From Bacteroidia bacterium (GTDB lineage: Bacteria; Bacteroidota; Bacteroidia; CAILMK01; JBBDIG01), in NCBI GenBank assembly GCA_040880525.1, contig JBBDIG010000018.1, positions 1-37,028 on the forward strand: a DNA stretch of 37,028 bases. Reading direction: 5' to 3'. Shown here piece by piece: positions 8,473 to 15,047 of this stretch; the first letter of the stretch is position 1; each line of letters starts with the position of its first letter. Made by a program: the position numbers and the translations under genes. A model generated the notes under the pieces. That model searched no databases and was not told the origin of the DNA. It saw only the letters and a program-made list of their open reading frames with translations.

Positions 8473-9084
8473 TCAAATTTTCTGCACCACGCTAATAATT
8501 TTTCGCTTCACCTCTGGCCATGTGATGTCATTTTTTAGTAGCATCGGATCAGGGTCAGATTCTGCATCCACGAAGTAGGTCAGGCTGCGGATTATATGAA
8601 ATATGGTTTCGTGTGGGTACTTCTTCTGGTATAGCGACAGAAGCTCAGTCAACGCATAGTTTTTTAAAAGAAAGTACAGATCGTAAAAATCCTTTTTGCT
8701 TCCCCGGCCGGTAATGGCGTCCAATTTCATTGGGGCAATATCCTCAACTGACAGCATCCTGATTCCTTCATCTTCAATAACCGGTTTCAGAAAGGGATAA
8801 TGAAACCTGATGAAATCCACTTTAATTCCTTGAACCTGACAGATAATTGTCTGCGGGTGCTTTTCCAGCACATGGATTTTATAATCATCCTGCAAATGAC
8901 GAATCACATCATCAGAACTGAAATCAGCCAAAGTAAATAGATATAGGTCAATGGATTTCCGGTGGCCTAACTGAAGGGCCAAGGCTGTTCCGCCCACCAA
9001 CACGAATTGCTGAAGGTAATCCCGCGCCATGAAACTTCTCAATAGTTCCAGGAGGGGCGGTTCAACTGCTTTTGTGTGTAACAT
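8473..9084 (-). CDS. AbiEii-like nucleotidyltransferase, probable toxin (altered catalytic motif)
   Basis: The 203-residue protein has the minimal nucleotidyltransferase signature of AbiEii/MenT-type toxins: LVGGTALALQLGHRKS at 29-44, then S-I-D46-L-Y48-L-F. The family normally carries D-x-D here; the second Asp is Tyr, a single-base change from GAT to TAT. Later motifs are present, such as APMKLDAITGRGSKKDFYDLYFLL (~117-139), which includes the conserved K-D-x-x-D-L helix. Its start lies inside the end of the DUF6922 gene (46-bp overlap), so the two are translated together as a toxin-antitoxin-like unit. Known relatives transfer nucleotides to tRNA or GTP-related targets. With the Tyr change this copy may be inactive or have altered activity. 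A broken homologue lies at 4460-4626. Confidence 0.85.
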   Translation of the reverse strand: MLHTKAVEPPLLELLRSFMARDYLQQFVLVGGTALALQLGHRKSIDLYLFTLADFSSDDVIRHLQDDYKIHVLEKHPQTIICQVQGIKVDFIRFHYPFLKPVIEDEGIRMLSVEDIAPMKLDAITGRGSKKDFYDLYFLLKNYALTELLSLYQKKYPHETIFHIIRSLTYFVDAESDPDPMLLKNDITWPEVKRKIISVVQKI

Positions 9085-9395
9085 CTGAATTCTGTGATCG
9101 GCACGTCAAAGTAAGCGCTGCAAAAGTGCAAAACCCGGTCATCAAGATAGCGCAGGTTGGTGACAATTTCCCGCAATCCTGGCATTCCATAAAATGCCTT
9201 TATCAGTTTGAAGTCCTCCCATGTACCCATTGAAACCACGCGCTGTACGATATAAGGCGCATGTTTCTCAGTATCAATGGTATCACGATCCACATCCCAA
9301 AAAAGTGTTGGTGAAAGATTGGATATGAGCTGTTGCTGCTCTATACTCTTAATGTTCTCCGGTTCCAAATTGCGCTTTTCTTTAATATTCTTCAA
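9039..9395 (-). CDS. DUF6922-family protein, partner of the nucleotidyltransferase
   Basis: This small 118-residue protein carries the LSPTLFWDVD motif (~28-37) followed by a short helical domain with RVVSMGTWEDFKLI and YGMPGLREIV, as in the DUF6922 family. That family is often encoded just upstream of AbiEii-like nucleotidyltransferases in Bacteroidota. By position it is the likely antitoxin or regulator, though this is inferred from gene pairing. The longest frame starts at a TTG (9395) that lies inside the copied mutS-end sequence at 9391-9469. Another TTG nine codons later is possible, and no ATG is available before the conserved motif. This suggests its original 5' end may have been replaced when the module landed here. 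Confidence 0.78.
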   Translation of the reverse strand: MKNIKEKRNLEPENIKSIEQQQLISNLSPTLFWDVDRDTIDTEKHAPYIVQRVVSMGTWEDFKLIKAFYGMPGLREIVTNLRYLDDRVLHFCSAYFDVPITEFRCYTQKQLNRPSWNY

Positions 9396-9469
9396 ATTTT
9401 CAAATTAACACATTTCCAAATCTTCACCCCTTCCCCAACAAACTCTTCAAATAGTTCAGCTTCATCAGC
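9391..9469 (-). repeat. duplicate of the mutS 3' end (copy 1)
   Basis: These 79 bases are identical to 11075-11153. They hold the last 14 codons of mutS, its stop codon and about 33 bases of downstream flank. The flank is of the TTTGAAAATTTGAA type often scattered in Bacteroidota genomes, but the coding part shows this is a copy of the mutS end itself. It is in the same orientation as mutS and separates the DUF6922/nucleotidyltransferase pair from the next module. Confidence 0.93.
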
Positions 9470-9499
9470 TGCCTCTACGTTCACCATCTCCCCAAATCG

Positions 9500-10270
9500 T
9501 TAAAATTCAACTATTTTACCGCTTAAGCTTTTAAAGATAAATCTTCGATGACATTGTAAGGAATTCTTCGGCAATATCTCCTTTGAAATTTCGAACATTC
9601 CACCTAATGGATTATAATGATCACTTGATTTTCCTTCAATTAGAATTCCCCAGTATTCATCTAGAATTCCCCAGTATTCATCGTAGATGTCGCGCATCTT
9701 ATATTTATAGAACTGATCATTAATGGCGGATATCAGACAGTTTAGCTTTTTCTCAGACAAATCGGGAATCCATCTACCTTGATGTACAAACCAACAACCT
9801 TCATCTACTTGGGGAAAAAATGTCGCTTTTATATAATACAAAGGATGGGGTAATTCGCTTTCCTCAGCACATATAATTATTTGATTAAACTCTGACCGTG
9901 ACCAATCCTGTACTTTCTGCTTTTCTAACTCATTAATAATAATGTCAATAGCCTTTGATCTATCTTTAAAAGGACCTAGATTCATTGATACCTGTAAAGA
10001 TTGTCGATGTAAGGCTTCCCACATTTTCTTAGCCCCACCGGCCACCAAAGAGTTTTCGCTGGATTGCCTAATAAATGCTTCGTCTGAAATTGCCTTCATT
10101 TCTATAGCCACCTTTTTCCCCTCTATTAGGTTAATAATAAAGTCTGGTTCCTCCTCTTCATTAATTCCATATTCTATGTCTATAATTTCATTTTCCAAAT
10201 GCATAGCAGAAATGAAACGGTAGAGATAATAGGCTTCCTCATCTTTCTTGGAAATATTCGATTTTTTCAT
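9500..10270 (-). CDS. orphan PD-(D/E)XK nuclease-like protein
   Basis: The 256-residue protein has a candidate nuclease core near residues 42-60: EPDFIINLIEGKKVAIEMKA gives D...E-x-K after a beta-strand, the PD-(D/E)XK pattern. The remaining sequence is unfamiliar. No methyltransferase accompanies it, so it may be a solitary defence or repair nuclease, or an inactive relative. A 21-bp tandem duplication (9641-9682) makes DEYWGIL occur twice in a row near residue 200, an in-frame and probably recent change. The gene starts only 8 bases after the stop codon of a mutS-end copy, as if it had lain directly behind mutS in a donor genome. The nuclease call is moderate; the role is inference. Confidence 0.55.
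   Translation of the reverse strand: MKKSNISKKDEEAYYLYRFISAMHLENEIIDIEYGINEEEEPDFIINLIEGKKVAIEMKAISDEAFIRQSSENSLVAGGAKKMWEALHRQSLQVSMNLGPFKDRSKAIDIIINELEKQKVQDWSRSEFNQIIICAEESELPHPLYYIKATFFPQVDEGCWFVHQGRWIPDLSEKKLNCLISAINDQFYKYKMRDIYDEYWGILDEYWGILIEGKSSDHYNPLGGMFEISKEILPKNSLQCHRRFIFKSLSGKIVEF
9641..9682. repeat. 21-bp perfect tandem duplication inside the PD-(D/E)XK-like gene
   Basis: Two identical 21-base units lie head to tail and keep the reading frame, duplicating seven residues (DEYWGIL). Slippage or unequal recombination is the likely cause. Confidence 0.95.
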
Positions 10271-10278
10271 TTCATTCT

Positions 10279-10422
10279 TCAGTTTTTCCCCAACAAACTC
10301 TTCAAATAATTCAGCTTCATCAGCGCCTCGATAGGCGTCATGGAATCAATCTCAATCTTCTTAAACTCCTCCTTCAGCTTTTGGGCAGCCGGGTCATCGT
10401 ATTCAAAGAGGGATAGCTGTAC
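10279..10422 (-). repeat. diverged copy of the mutS 3' end (copy 2)
   Basis: Positions 10286-10422 align without gaps to 11115-11251 with 7 mismatches in 137 bases. Read as protein, it gives the last ~45 residues of a MutS, ending at a normal stop (10279-10281) with the final residues KSLLGKN instead of KSLLGKG. Four of the mismatches are silent and three give two residue changes. A local duplicate drifting as non-coding DNA should not look so constrained. It looks more like the 3' end of a related but different mutS allele. Confidence 0.92.
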
Positions 10423-10440
10423 ATGAAAAGTTTCGTTCCT

Positions 10441-10459
10441 AATCCCTCATTTAGGGATT
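10441..10459. terminator. short hairpin at the end of the RelE-like toxin gene
   Basis: The 7-bp perfect inverted repeat AATCCCT and AGGGATT with a 5-base loop overlaps the toxin stop codon. It has no T-tract; it may be a weak terminator or a recombination-associated structure next to the mutS-end copy. Confidence 0.35.
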
Positions 10460-10776
10460 GATCTAAGAAGTTCCCGCAGTTCTTTGTCAGTAATATCTGC
10501 CTGCTCCGATTTATCATAAATTGAAAGAAGGTAAACTATCTCGGAAGTAACTACGATGTGCGTAATGATCCTCGCCCCTCCGGATTTCCCCTTCCCTTTT
10601 GATTTTATGGCCAAGCGGATTTTATAGCAGTTATGGCCTATGGCAGTTCCTTGCTCTGGATCATTCCTTAAACTCCTGACAAGTTCAGTATATTCTGATT
10701 TTAAAGAAGGGTACTTTTTAACCAGCCTCTTTAGGAGTTTCTCAAATCTTGGAAGAACCTTGACACTATAATTCAT
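10447..10776 (-). CDS. RelE/ParE-family toxin
   Basis: The product of about 109 residues has the compact basic fold pattern of RelE/ParE toxins: an N-terminal strand (YSVKVLPRFEKLLKRL), a helical hairpin with LVRSLRNDP, then strands CYKIRLAI, GARIITHIVV and IVYLLSIYDKSEQ. Relatives cleave mRNA on the ribosome or poison gyrase; which applies here cannot be told. Its start lies within the last codons of the small upstream gene, an overlap of about 11 bases that couples toxin to antitoxin. The ATG at 10776 is preferred over an adjacent TTG. The pair is the first cargo module behind mutS. Confidence 0.82.
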   Translation of the reverse strand: MNYSVKVLPRFEKLLKRLVKKYPSLKSEYTELVRSLRNDPEQGTAIGHNCYKIRLAIKSKGKGKSGGARIITHIVVTSEIVYLLSIYDKSEQADITDKELRELLRSIPK

Positions 10777-10975
10777 CAATCAGGTCTTCAGCATTTCGTG
10801 CTTCAAGTTTGCCCGCCTTCACCAACTTCAGCTCCTCAACCGCAGCTTTTATATCCTCCATCAGTTCAGCTTTAGCCTCGGTAATTGGAGTAGCCTGTTT
10901 CACAAACGAAAGGCTTTTCAACAGCTCCAGGAAGAAAGCAGCTTTATTATCTTTTATATCCAACAGAATTTTCAT
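10766..10975 (-). CDS. antitoxin of the RelE/ParE-like pair
   Basis: This 69-residue acidic, helical protein is encoded immediately upstream of, and overlapping, a RelE-like toxin. Its N-terminal MKILLDIKDNKAAFFLELLKSL pattern is seen in small Bacteroidota proteins paired with RelE toxins. Its C-terminal helix (ARNAEDLIDEL) would neutralise the toxin. No clear DNA-binding motif is seen, so autoregulation is uncertain. Confidence 0.75.
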   Translation of the reverse strand: MKILLDIKDNKAAFFLELLKSLSFVKQATPITEAKAELMEDIKAAVEELKLVKAGKLEARNAEDLIDEL

Positions 10976-11074
10976 AAGTAGATTTTTTACGTAAAGTTAC
11001 AACAGCAATATTCTTCAAGTTTAACTGATCTGTGTCAATCCGCTTTATCCGTTAAAACTGCGCCCCCTCCCATT

Positions 11075-11251
11075 TTCAAATTTTCAAATTAACACATTTC
11101 CAAATCTTCACCCCTTCCCCAACAAACTCTTCAAATAGTTCAGCTTCATCAGCGCCTCGATAGGCGTCATGGAGTCAATCTCGATCTTCTGAAACTCCTC
11201 CTTCAGCTTCAGGGCAGCCGGGTCATCGTATTCAAAGAGGGATAACTGTAC
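11075..11251 (-). repeat. source copy of the mutS 3' end
   Basis: This is the segment of the intact gene from which the two downstream copies can be recognised: 11075-11153 equals copy 1 exactly, and 11115-11251 matches copy 2 at about 95%. It covers the final ~48 codons, the stop and the adjoining flank. Confidence 0.93.
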
Positions 11252-13720
11252 TTGAGGCTGTATCTGTTTACCGTTGGCTTTTTTGCGGCTGTCCATGCTT
11301 TCCCGCTGGCTCTCCAACTGCACCAGAATCTCCTTGCTGCGCTTCACGATGGCCTCGGGCATACCAGCCATTTGGGCCACGTGGATCCCGAAGCTGTGTT
11401 CGCTGCCGCCTGCCAGCATCTTACGCAGGAAGATCACCTTGTCCTGCACCTCCTTCACACTCACGTGGAAGTTCTTCACGCGCTTCAGCTTTTTGCTGAT
11501 CTCGTTGAGTTCGTGGTAGTGGGTGGCAAACAGCGTTTTGGGCTTGAAGTGATTGGCGTGCAGGTATTCGGTGATGGCCCAGGCGATGCTGATGCCATCG
11601 TAAGTGCTGGTGCCGCGTCCAATTTCATCGAGTAAAATCAGGCTGCGCTTGCTGAGGTTGTTGAGGATGCTGGCACTCTCAATCATCTCCACCATAAAGG
11701 TTGATTCGCCCGAACTGAGGTTGTCGCTGGCCCCCACGCGGGTGAATATCTTATCCACCAACCCGATCCTGGCCTCTTTGGCTGGGACAAAAGCGCCACA
11801 CTGTGCCAGCAGTACGATCAGGGCCGTCTGCCGCAACAGTGCCGATTTCCCGGACATATTCGGGCCGGTAAGGATGATGAGTTGCTGCGTGTCGTTGTCC
11901 AGGTACACATCGTTGGGGATGTACTCCTCGTCCATCGGCAGCCGCTGTTCAATGACCGGGTGGCGCCCATCTTTGATTTCAATAATATGGCTGGTATTCA
12001 CCTCCGGCTTCACGTAGTTGTTGTCGCGCGCCACGGTGGCAAAGGCCAGCAGGCAGTCCAGACGGGCCGCCAGATTAGCATTTTGTTGCACCGGCTGGAT
12101 GTAATCCGTGCAGTAGAAAACAAGGTCCTGATAAAGCTGCGTTTCTACTTCCAGAATTTTCTCCTCGGCATTAAGAATTTTCTCCTCGTATTCCTTCAAT
12201 TCGTCTGTAATGTAGCGCTCGCTGTTTACCAGCGTTTGTTTGCGCACCCATTCCTCCGGCACTTTGTCTTTGTGTTTGTGCGTCACCTCCAGGTAGTAGC
12301 CAAATACGCTGTTAAAGCCGATCTTGAGAGAAGAAATCCCAGTGCGGCCAATTTCCTTCTGCTGCATGTCCACCAAATATTGCTTTCCGGTTTTGGTGAG
12401 ATTGCGGTACTCGTCCAGTTCCTCAGAAATGCCATCGCGGATCAGTTCGCCCTTCGTAATGTTCACAGGCGGATCGTCCTGCAAAGTGCTGCCGATCTTG
12501 TCGCAAACGCTGTCGCAGGGGTTCATCTGCTCCGCCACCTTCATCAGGTTTTCGTTGCCGCTCTCCGTGCAGATGCGCTTGATCTCCCTGATGCAGTTGA
12601 GCGCAGCCATCACCTGGTTCAGCTCGCGCGGGTTGATGCGCTGCATTCCCACCTTGCTAATGAGCCGCTCCAGGTCGCCAATACTGTTGAGTTGCTGCTC
12701 CAGCGCCTCAGTCGTTTCGGAATTTTGGAACAGGTGCTCCACGATATTCTGCCGTTCCAGGATGGGCCGCAGTTCCTTGAGCGGGATGACCAGCCACTGC
12801 TTCATCAGCCGCGAACCCATGGGCGACAGCGTCCGGTCAACGACCTTGATGAGTGGTGTGCCATCAATTTGGTAGGAATCCAGCAATTCCAGGTTGCGGA
12901 TAGTGAAGCGGTCCAGCCACACGTACTTTTCCGGTTCCAGCCTGCGGATGCGGTTGATGTGCGGCAATTGGTTGTGCTTGTTCTCGCTGAGGTAGTGTAG
13001 CGCCACGCCAGCCGCCACTATGCCGGCTTTCATGCTTTCAATACCAAAGCCCTTCAGGTTCTTGGTCTTGAACTGGCTAATGAGTTTCTCCCGCGCATAG
13101 TCGTAGTTGAAAAGCCAATCCTCCAGTACGAAGGTGTAGAAACGGTTCCCGAACTGCTTCTCGAAATTGCCCTGCTTGTCTTTGCTAAACACCACCTCCG
13201 AAGGCTTAAAGCTTTGCAGCAGCGTCTCGATGTAGTCCTTTTGCCCTTCGGTGGTCAGGAACTCGCCCGTGGAGAGATCGAGCAGCGCCACGCCCATGAT
13301 GTCCTCCTCAAAGTGAACGGCAGCCAGAAAGTTGTTCTGCTTGTTCTCCAGCATCTTGTCGTCCACTGAAGTACCGGGCGTTACGATGTCCGTCACCCCA
13401 CGCTGCACAATCGTCTTGGTCTTCTTGGGGTCCTCAAGCTGCTCGCAAATGGCTACCCGCTGCCCGCTGCGGATCAACTTGGGCAAATAGGTATCGAGGC
13501 TGTGATAGGGGAACCCCGCCAGCGCCACATGGCTCGCCTTGCCGTTCGCCCGTTTGGTCAGTGCAATCCCCAGGATCTCAGCCGCCTTCTTGGCATCCTC
13601 GCCAAACGTCTCATAGAAGTCCCCCACCCTGAACAGCAGCAGCGCGTCCGGGTGCTTCCCCTTTATCTGGTAATATTGCTTCATCAGTGGTGTCTCCACC
13701 ACGTCTTTTGGCTTAGGCAT
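11108..13720 (-). CDS. mutS: DNA mismatch repair protein MutS
   Basis: The 870-residue protein is full-length and intact. It recognises mismatched bases and recruits MutL. The mismatch-contacting F-x-E motif is at 35-37 (GDFYETF). Connector, lever and clamp regions follow to about 560. The ABC-type ATPase has Walker A GPNMSGKS (619-626), the signature segment SSGEST (669-674), Walker B LILLDE (694-699) and the H-loop ATHYHE (732-737). The short C-terminal segment ending KSLLGKG is the part copied twice downstream. The ATG at 13720 is preceded by short GAACGCAGAA-like repeats in the leader. It is the ancestral gene of this stretch; the modules behind it are accessory. Confidence 0.98.
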   Translation of the reverse strand: MPKPKDVVETPLMKQYYQIKGKHPDALLLFRVGDFYETFGEDAKKAAEILGIALTKRANGKASHVALAGFPYHSLDTYLPKLIRSGQRVAICEQLEDPKKTKTIVQRGVTDIVTPGTSVDDKMLENKQNNFLAAVHFEEDIMGVALLDLSTGEFLTTEGQKDYIETLLQSFKPSEVVFSKDKQGNFEKQFGNRFYTFVLEDWLFNYDYAREKLISQFKTKNLKGFGIESMKAGIVAAGVALHYLSENKHNQLPHINRIRRLEPEKYVWLDRFTIRNLELLDSYQIDGTPLIKVVDRTLSPMGSRLMKQWLVIPLKELRPILERQNIVEHLFQNSETTEALEQQLNSIGDLERLISKVGMQRINPRELNQVMAALNCIREIKRICTESGNENLMKVAEQMNPCDSVCDKIGSTLQDDPPVNITKGELIRDGISEELDEYRNLTKTGKQYLVDMQQKEIGRTGISSLKIGFNSVFGYYLEVTHKHKDKVPEEWVRKQTLVNSERYITDELKEYEEKILNAEEKILEVETQLYQDLVFYCTDYIQPVQQNANLAARLDCLLAFATVARDNNYVKPEVNTSHIIEIKDGRHPVIEQRLPMDEEYIPNDVYLDNDTQQLIILTGPNMSGKSALLRQTALIVLLAQCGAFVPAKEARIGLVDKIFTRVGASDNLSSGESTFMVEMIESASILNNLSKRSLILLDEIGRGTSTYDGISIAWAITEYLHANHFKPKTLFATHYHELNEISKKLKRVKNFHVSVKEVQDKVIFLRKMLAGGSEHSFGIHVAQMAGMPEAIVKRSKEILVQLESQRESMDSRKKANGKQIQPQVQLSLFEYDDPAALKLKEEFQKIEIDSMTPIEALMKLNYLKSLLGKG

Positions 13721-13724
13721 TTCG

Positions 13725-13757
13725 TTCTGCGTTTTGCGTTCCGAGTTCTGCGTTCAA
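13725..13757 (-). repeat. degenerate short repeats in the mutS leader
   Basis: On the minus strand the leader reads as three or four imperfect units of the GAACGCAGAA kind just before the ATG. Such units are scattered in related genomes. A function is not evident. Confidence 0.5.
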
Positions 13758-13802
13758 AGTTTACGGCTTCTTCCCAATTTCATTCAGTCATTTCCATTAT
13801 CC

Positions 13803-13932
13803 TCATTCTGAGCGCAGCGAAACTCGTCCCGGCCACATTCCGGGAGAATCTCGTGCTTGAGTCACTTGGCGTGGAGCACACTACCAGATTCTTCACTGCA
13901 CTTCACTATCGCTTCGTTTCGTTTAGAATGAC
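13803..13932. repeat. interspersed REP-like repeat, full copy 1
   Basis: The element is bounded by TCATTCTGAG on the left and AGAATGAC on the right, an imperfect terminal inverted repeat. Inside are AGAATCT and AGATTCT arms and a small CCCGG/CCGGG hairpin. A second near-identical copy lies at 19848-19968 and a truncated one at 14828-14906. Elements of this design are frequent in Bacteroidota intergenic DNA. The remainder of the gap between mutS and the next gene shows no gene. Confidence 0.9.
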
Positions 13933-14070
13933 GAGCTTGGTAGAATAGCTTTTATTAATTCTTTAAAGCTGTAAAATTAGGGAGAATGATGGGGAAGGTG
14001 GTGGAGGTTTTGCACAAAGGTTAAGTGAAAGCAGTAGCTACCTTCGGCCTCAAAAACCAGAAAGATCAGG

Positions 14071-14078
14071 TATCTTTG
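14071..14078 (+). promoter_or_regulatory. possible -7 box upstream of the first vapBC pair
   Basis: TATCTTTG matches the TAnnTTTG consensus about 80 bases before the antitoxin ATG. No convincing -33 element was seen. Confidence 0.35.
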
Positions 14079-14157
14079 ACCATCTTCTATTTCAAATGCC
14101 AAACAATGGTAAATCTTTTACTTGTTAATTCAATTGTTAAACTTAATTCTTGATAAA

Positions 14158-14424
14158 ATGAATCAGGTGTTACTTCACAGGCTAAAGGAACTGCCGACCG
14201 ACCTTCAGGCGGAGGTTCTGGACTTCATCGAATTTCTTTTGCAAAAAAAAAGAATAGCAGAACAGGGCGGCCGTGCAGGAGTTAAAAATCAGGAACCATA
14301 CCTCATGGAAAAAAGGCAGAAGCCTTTCAAAAATAAGCAGCCGAAACTCGGCAGTGGAAAAGGTACTTTCACGATGAAACCTGGATTTGATGAACCTTTG
14401 GATGATTTTGCAGCCTACATGTGA
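14158..14424 (+). CDS. DUF2281-family (VapB-type) antitoxin
   Basis: The 88-residue product has the family hallmark near its N-terminus, LKELPTDLQAEVLDFIEFLL. A basic low-complexity linker follows, then a C-terminal acidic tail GFDEPLDDFAAYM that should wrap the PIN toxin. The ATG at 14158 is chosen over an upstream TTG because the family start sits here. Its TGA overlaps the toxin ATG by one base. The homologous antitoxin at 19545-19772 shares the tail almost exactly. Confidence 0.88.
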   Translation: MNQVLLHRLKELPTDLQAEVLDFIEFLLQKKRIAEQGGRAGVKNQEPYLMEKRQKPFKNKQPKLGSGKGTFTMKPGFDEPLDDFAAYM

Positions 14425-14808
14425 TGAAAAACTTGCTGGATACCCATACGTTGATTTGGTTTCTGGAAGATGATCCCCATCTGTCATCCTCAGCCATAAA
14501 TGCCATTGAACATGCTGACGCTATAAATTACGTCAGTATCGGCTCCATCTGGGAAATCTCTATTAAGGTGAGCATTGGCAAACTTGACCTGCATCAACCA
14601 TTTGAAGAGATTGAGCGGTTAATCAACGTGAACGGTTTTATAATACTCCCAATCTCCTTTCAGCACTTGTTGCAATTGCAGCAACTGCCATTTCACCATC
14701 GCGATCCCTTTGATCGTCTTTTAATTGCGCAGTGCCGGGCTGAACGAATGAACGTGATTAAGTAGAGATCAGATATTTGATCTTTATGACAAAGCACGGC
14801 TTTGGTAA
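14424..14808 (+). pseudogene. PIN-domain (VapC) toxin, frameshifted near the C-terminus
   Basis: The frame encodes the PIN ribonuclease motifs LLDTHTLIWFLEDD (first Asp), SIWEISIKVSIGKL (Glu) and HHRDPFDRLLIAQ (third acid). It stops early at 14763-14765 after NVIK. Dropping one base of the AA pair at 14760-14761 restores SRDQIFDLYDKARLW and a stop at 14806-14808, exactly the expected family ending. The shift removes the S-R-D segment that carries the last active-site Asp, so the product as written should be inactive. A sequencing error at this short run cannot be excluded. The partner antitoxin gene is intact. Confidence 0.88.
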
Positions 14809-14827
14809 TTTCAATCATCCAACATTA

Positions 14828-14906
14828 GAAGAATCCGGTGCATGAATCACCGGGCGTGCAACACTCCTCCAGATTCTTAGCTGCGCTTCGTTCCTCTCAG
14901 AATGAC
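14828..14906. repeat. truncated copy of the REP-like repeat
   Basis: This holds the right two-thirds of the element seen at 13803-13932 and 19848-19968, including AGATTCTTAGCTGCGCTTCG and the closing CAGAATGAC. The left end is missing and the sequence is more diverged. Confidence 0.8.
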
Positions 14907-15011
14907 GGATTAAATTAGGCTGTGAAAAAAGGGTAAAATTAGAGAGAACTGATGGGAATGCAGAAGGTGGTTTTGCACAGGGAGTGGATGATACGATTGC
15001 TCAGACATCGT

Positions 15012-15019
15012 TAAATTTG
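15012..15019 (+). promoter_or_regulatory. possible -7 box for the SUMF1-domain lipoprotein cluster
   Basis: TAAATTTG fits the TAnnTTTG consensus and lies 28 bases before the ATG of the first lipoprotein gene. The -33 element is not clear. The three genes behind it have gaps of only 50-60 bp, so one promoter could serve all. Confidence 0.42.
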
Positions 15020-15047
15020 TCAATATTGATCATTGCAAAACCAACGT

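Noticed and set aside
11882-13000. 372-codon open frame antisense to mutS
   Set aside because: It lies wholly within the confidently identified mutS gene. Its composition is an artefact of mutS codon use, and it has no family motif.
13803-13932. REP-like element as a possible structured RNA gene
   Set aside because: It recurs nearly unchanged at other gaps with transposon-like ends, so a dispersed repeat is the simpler reading.
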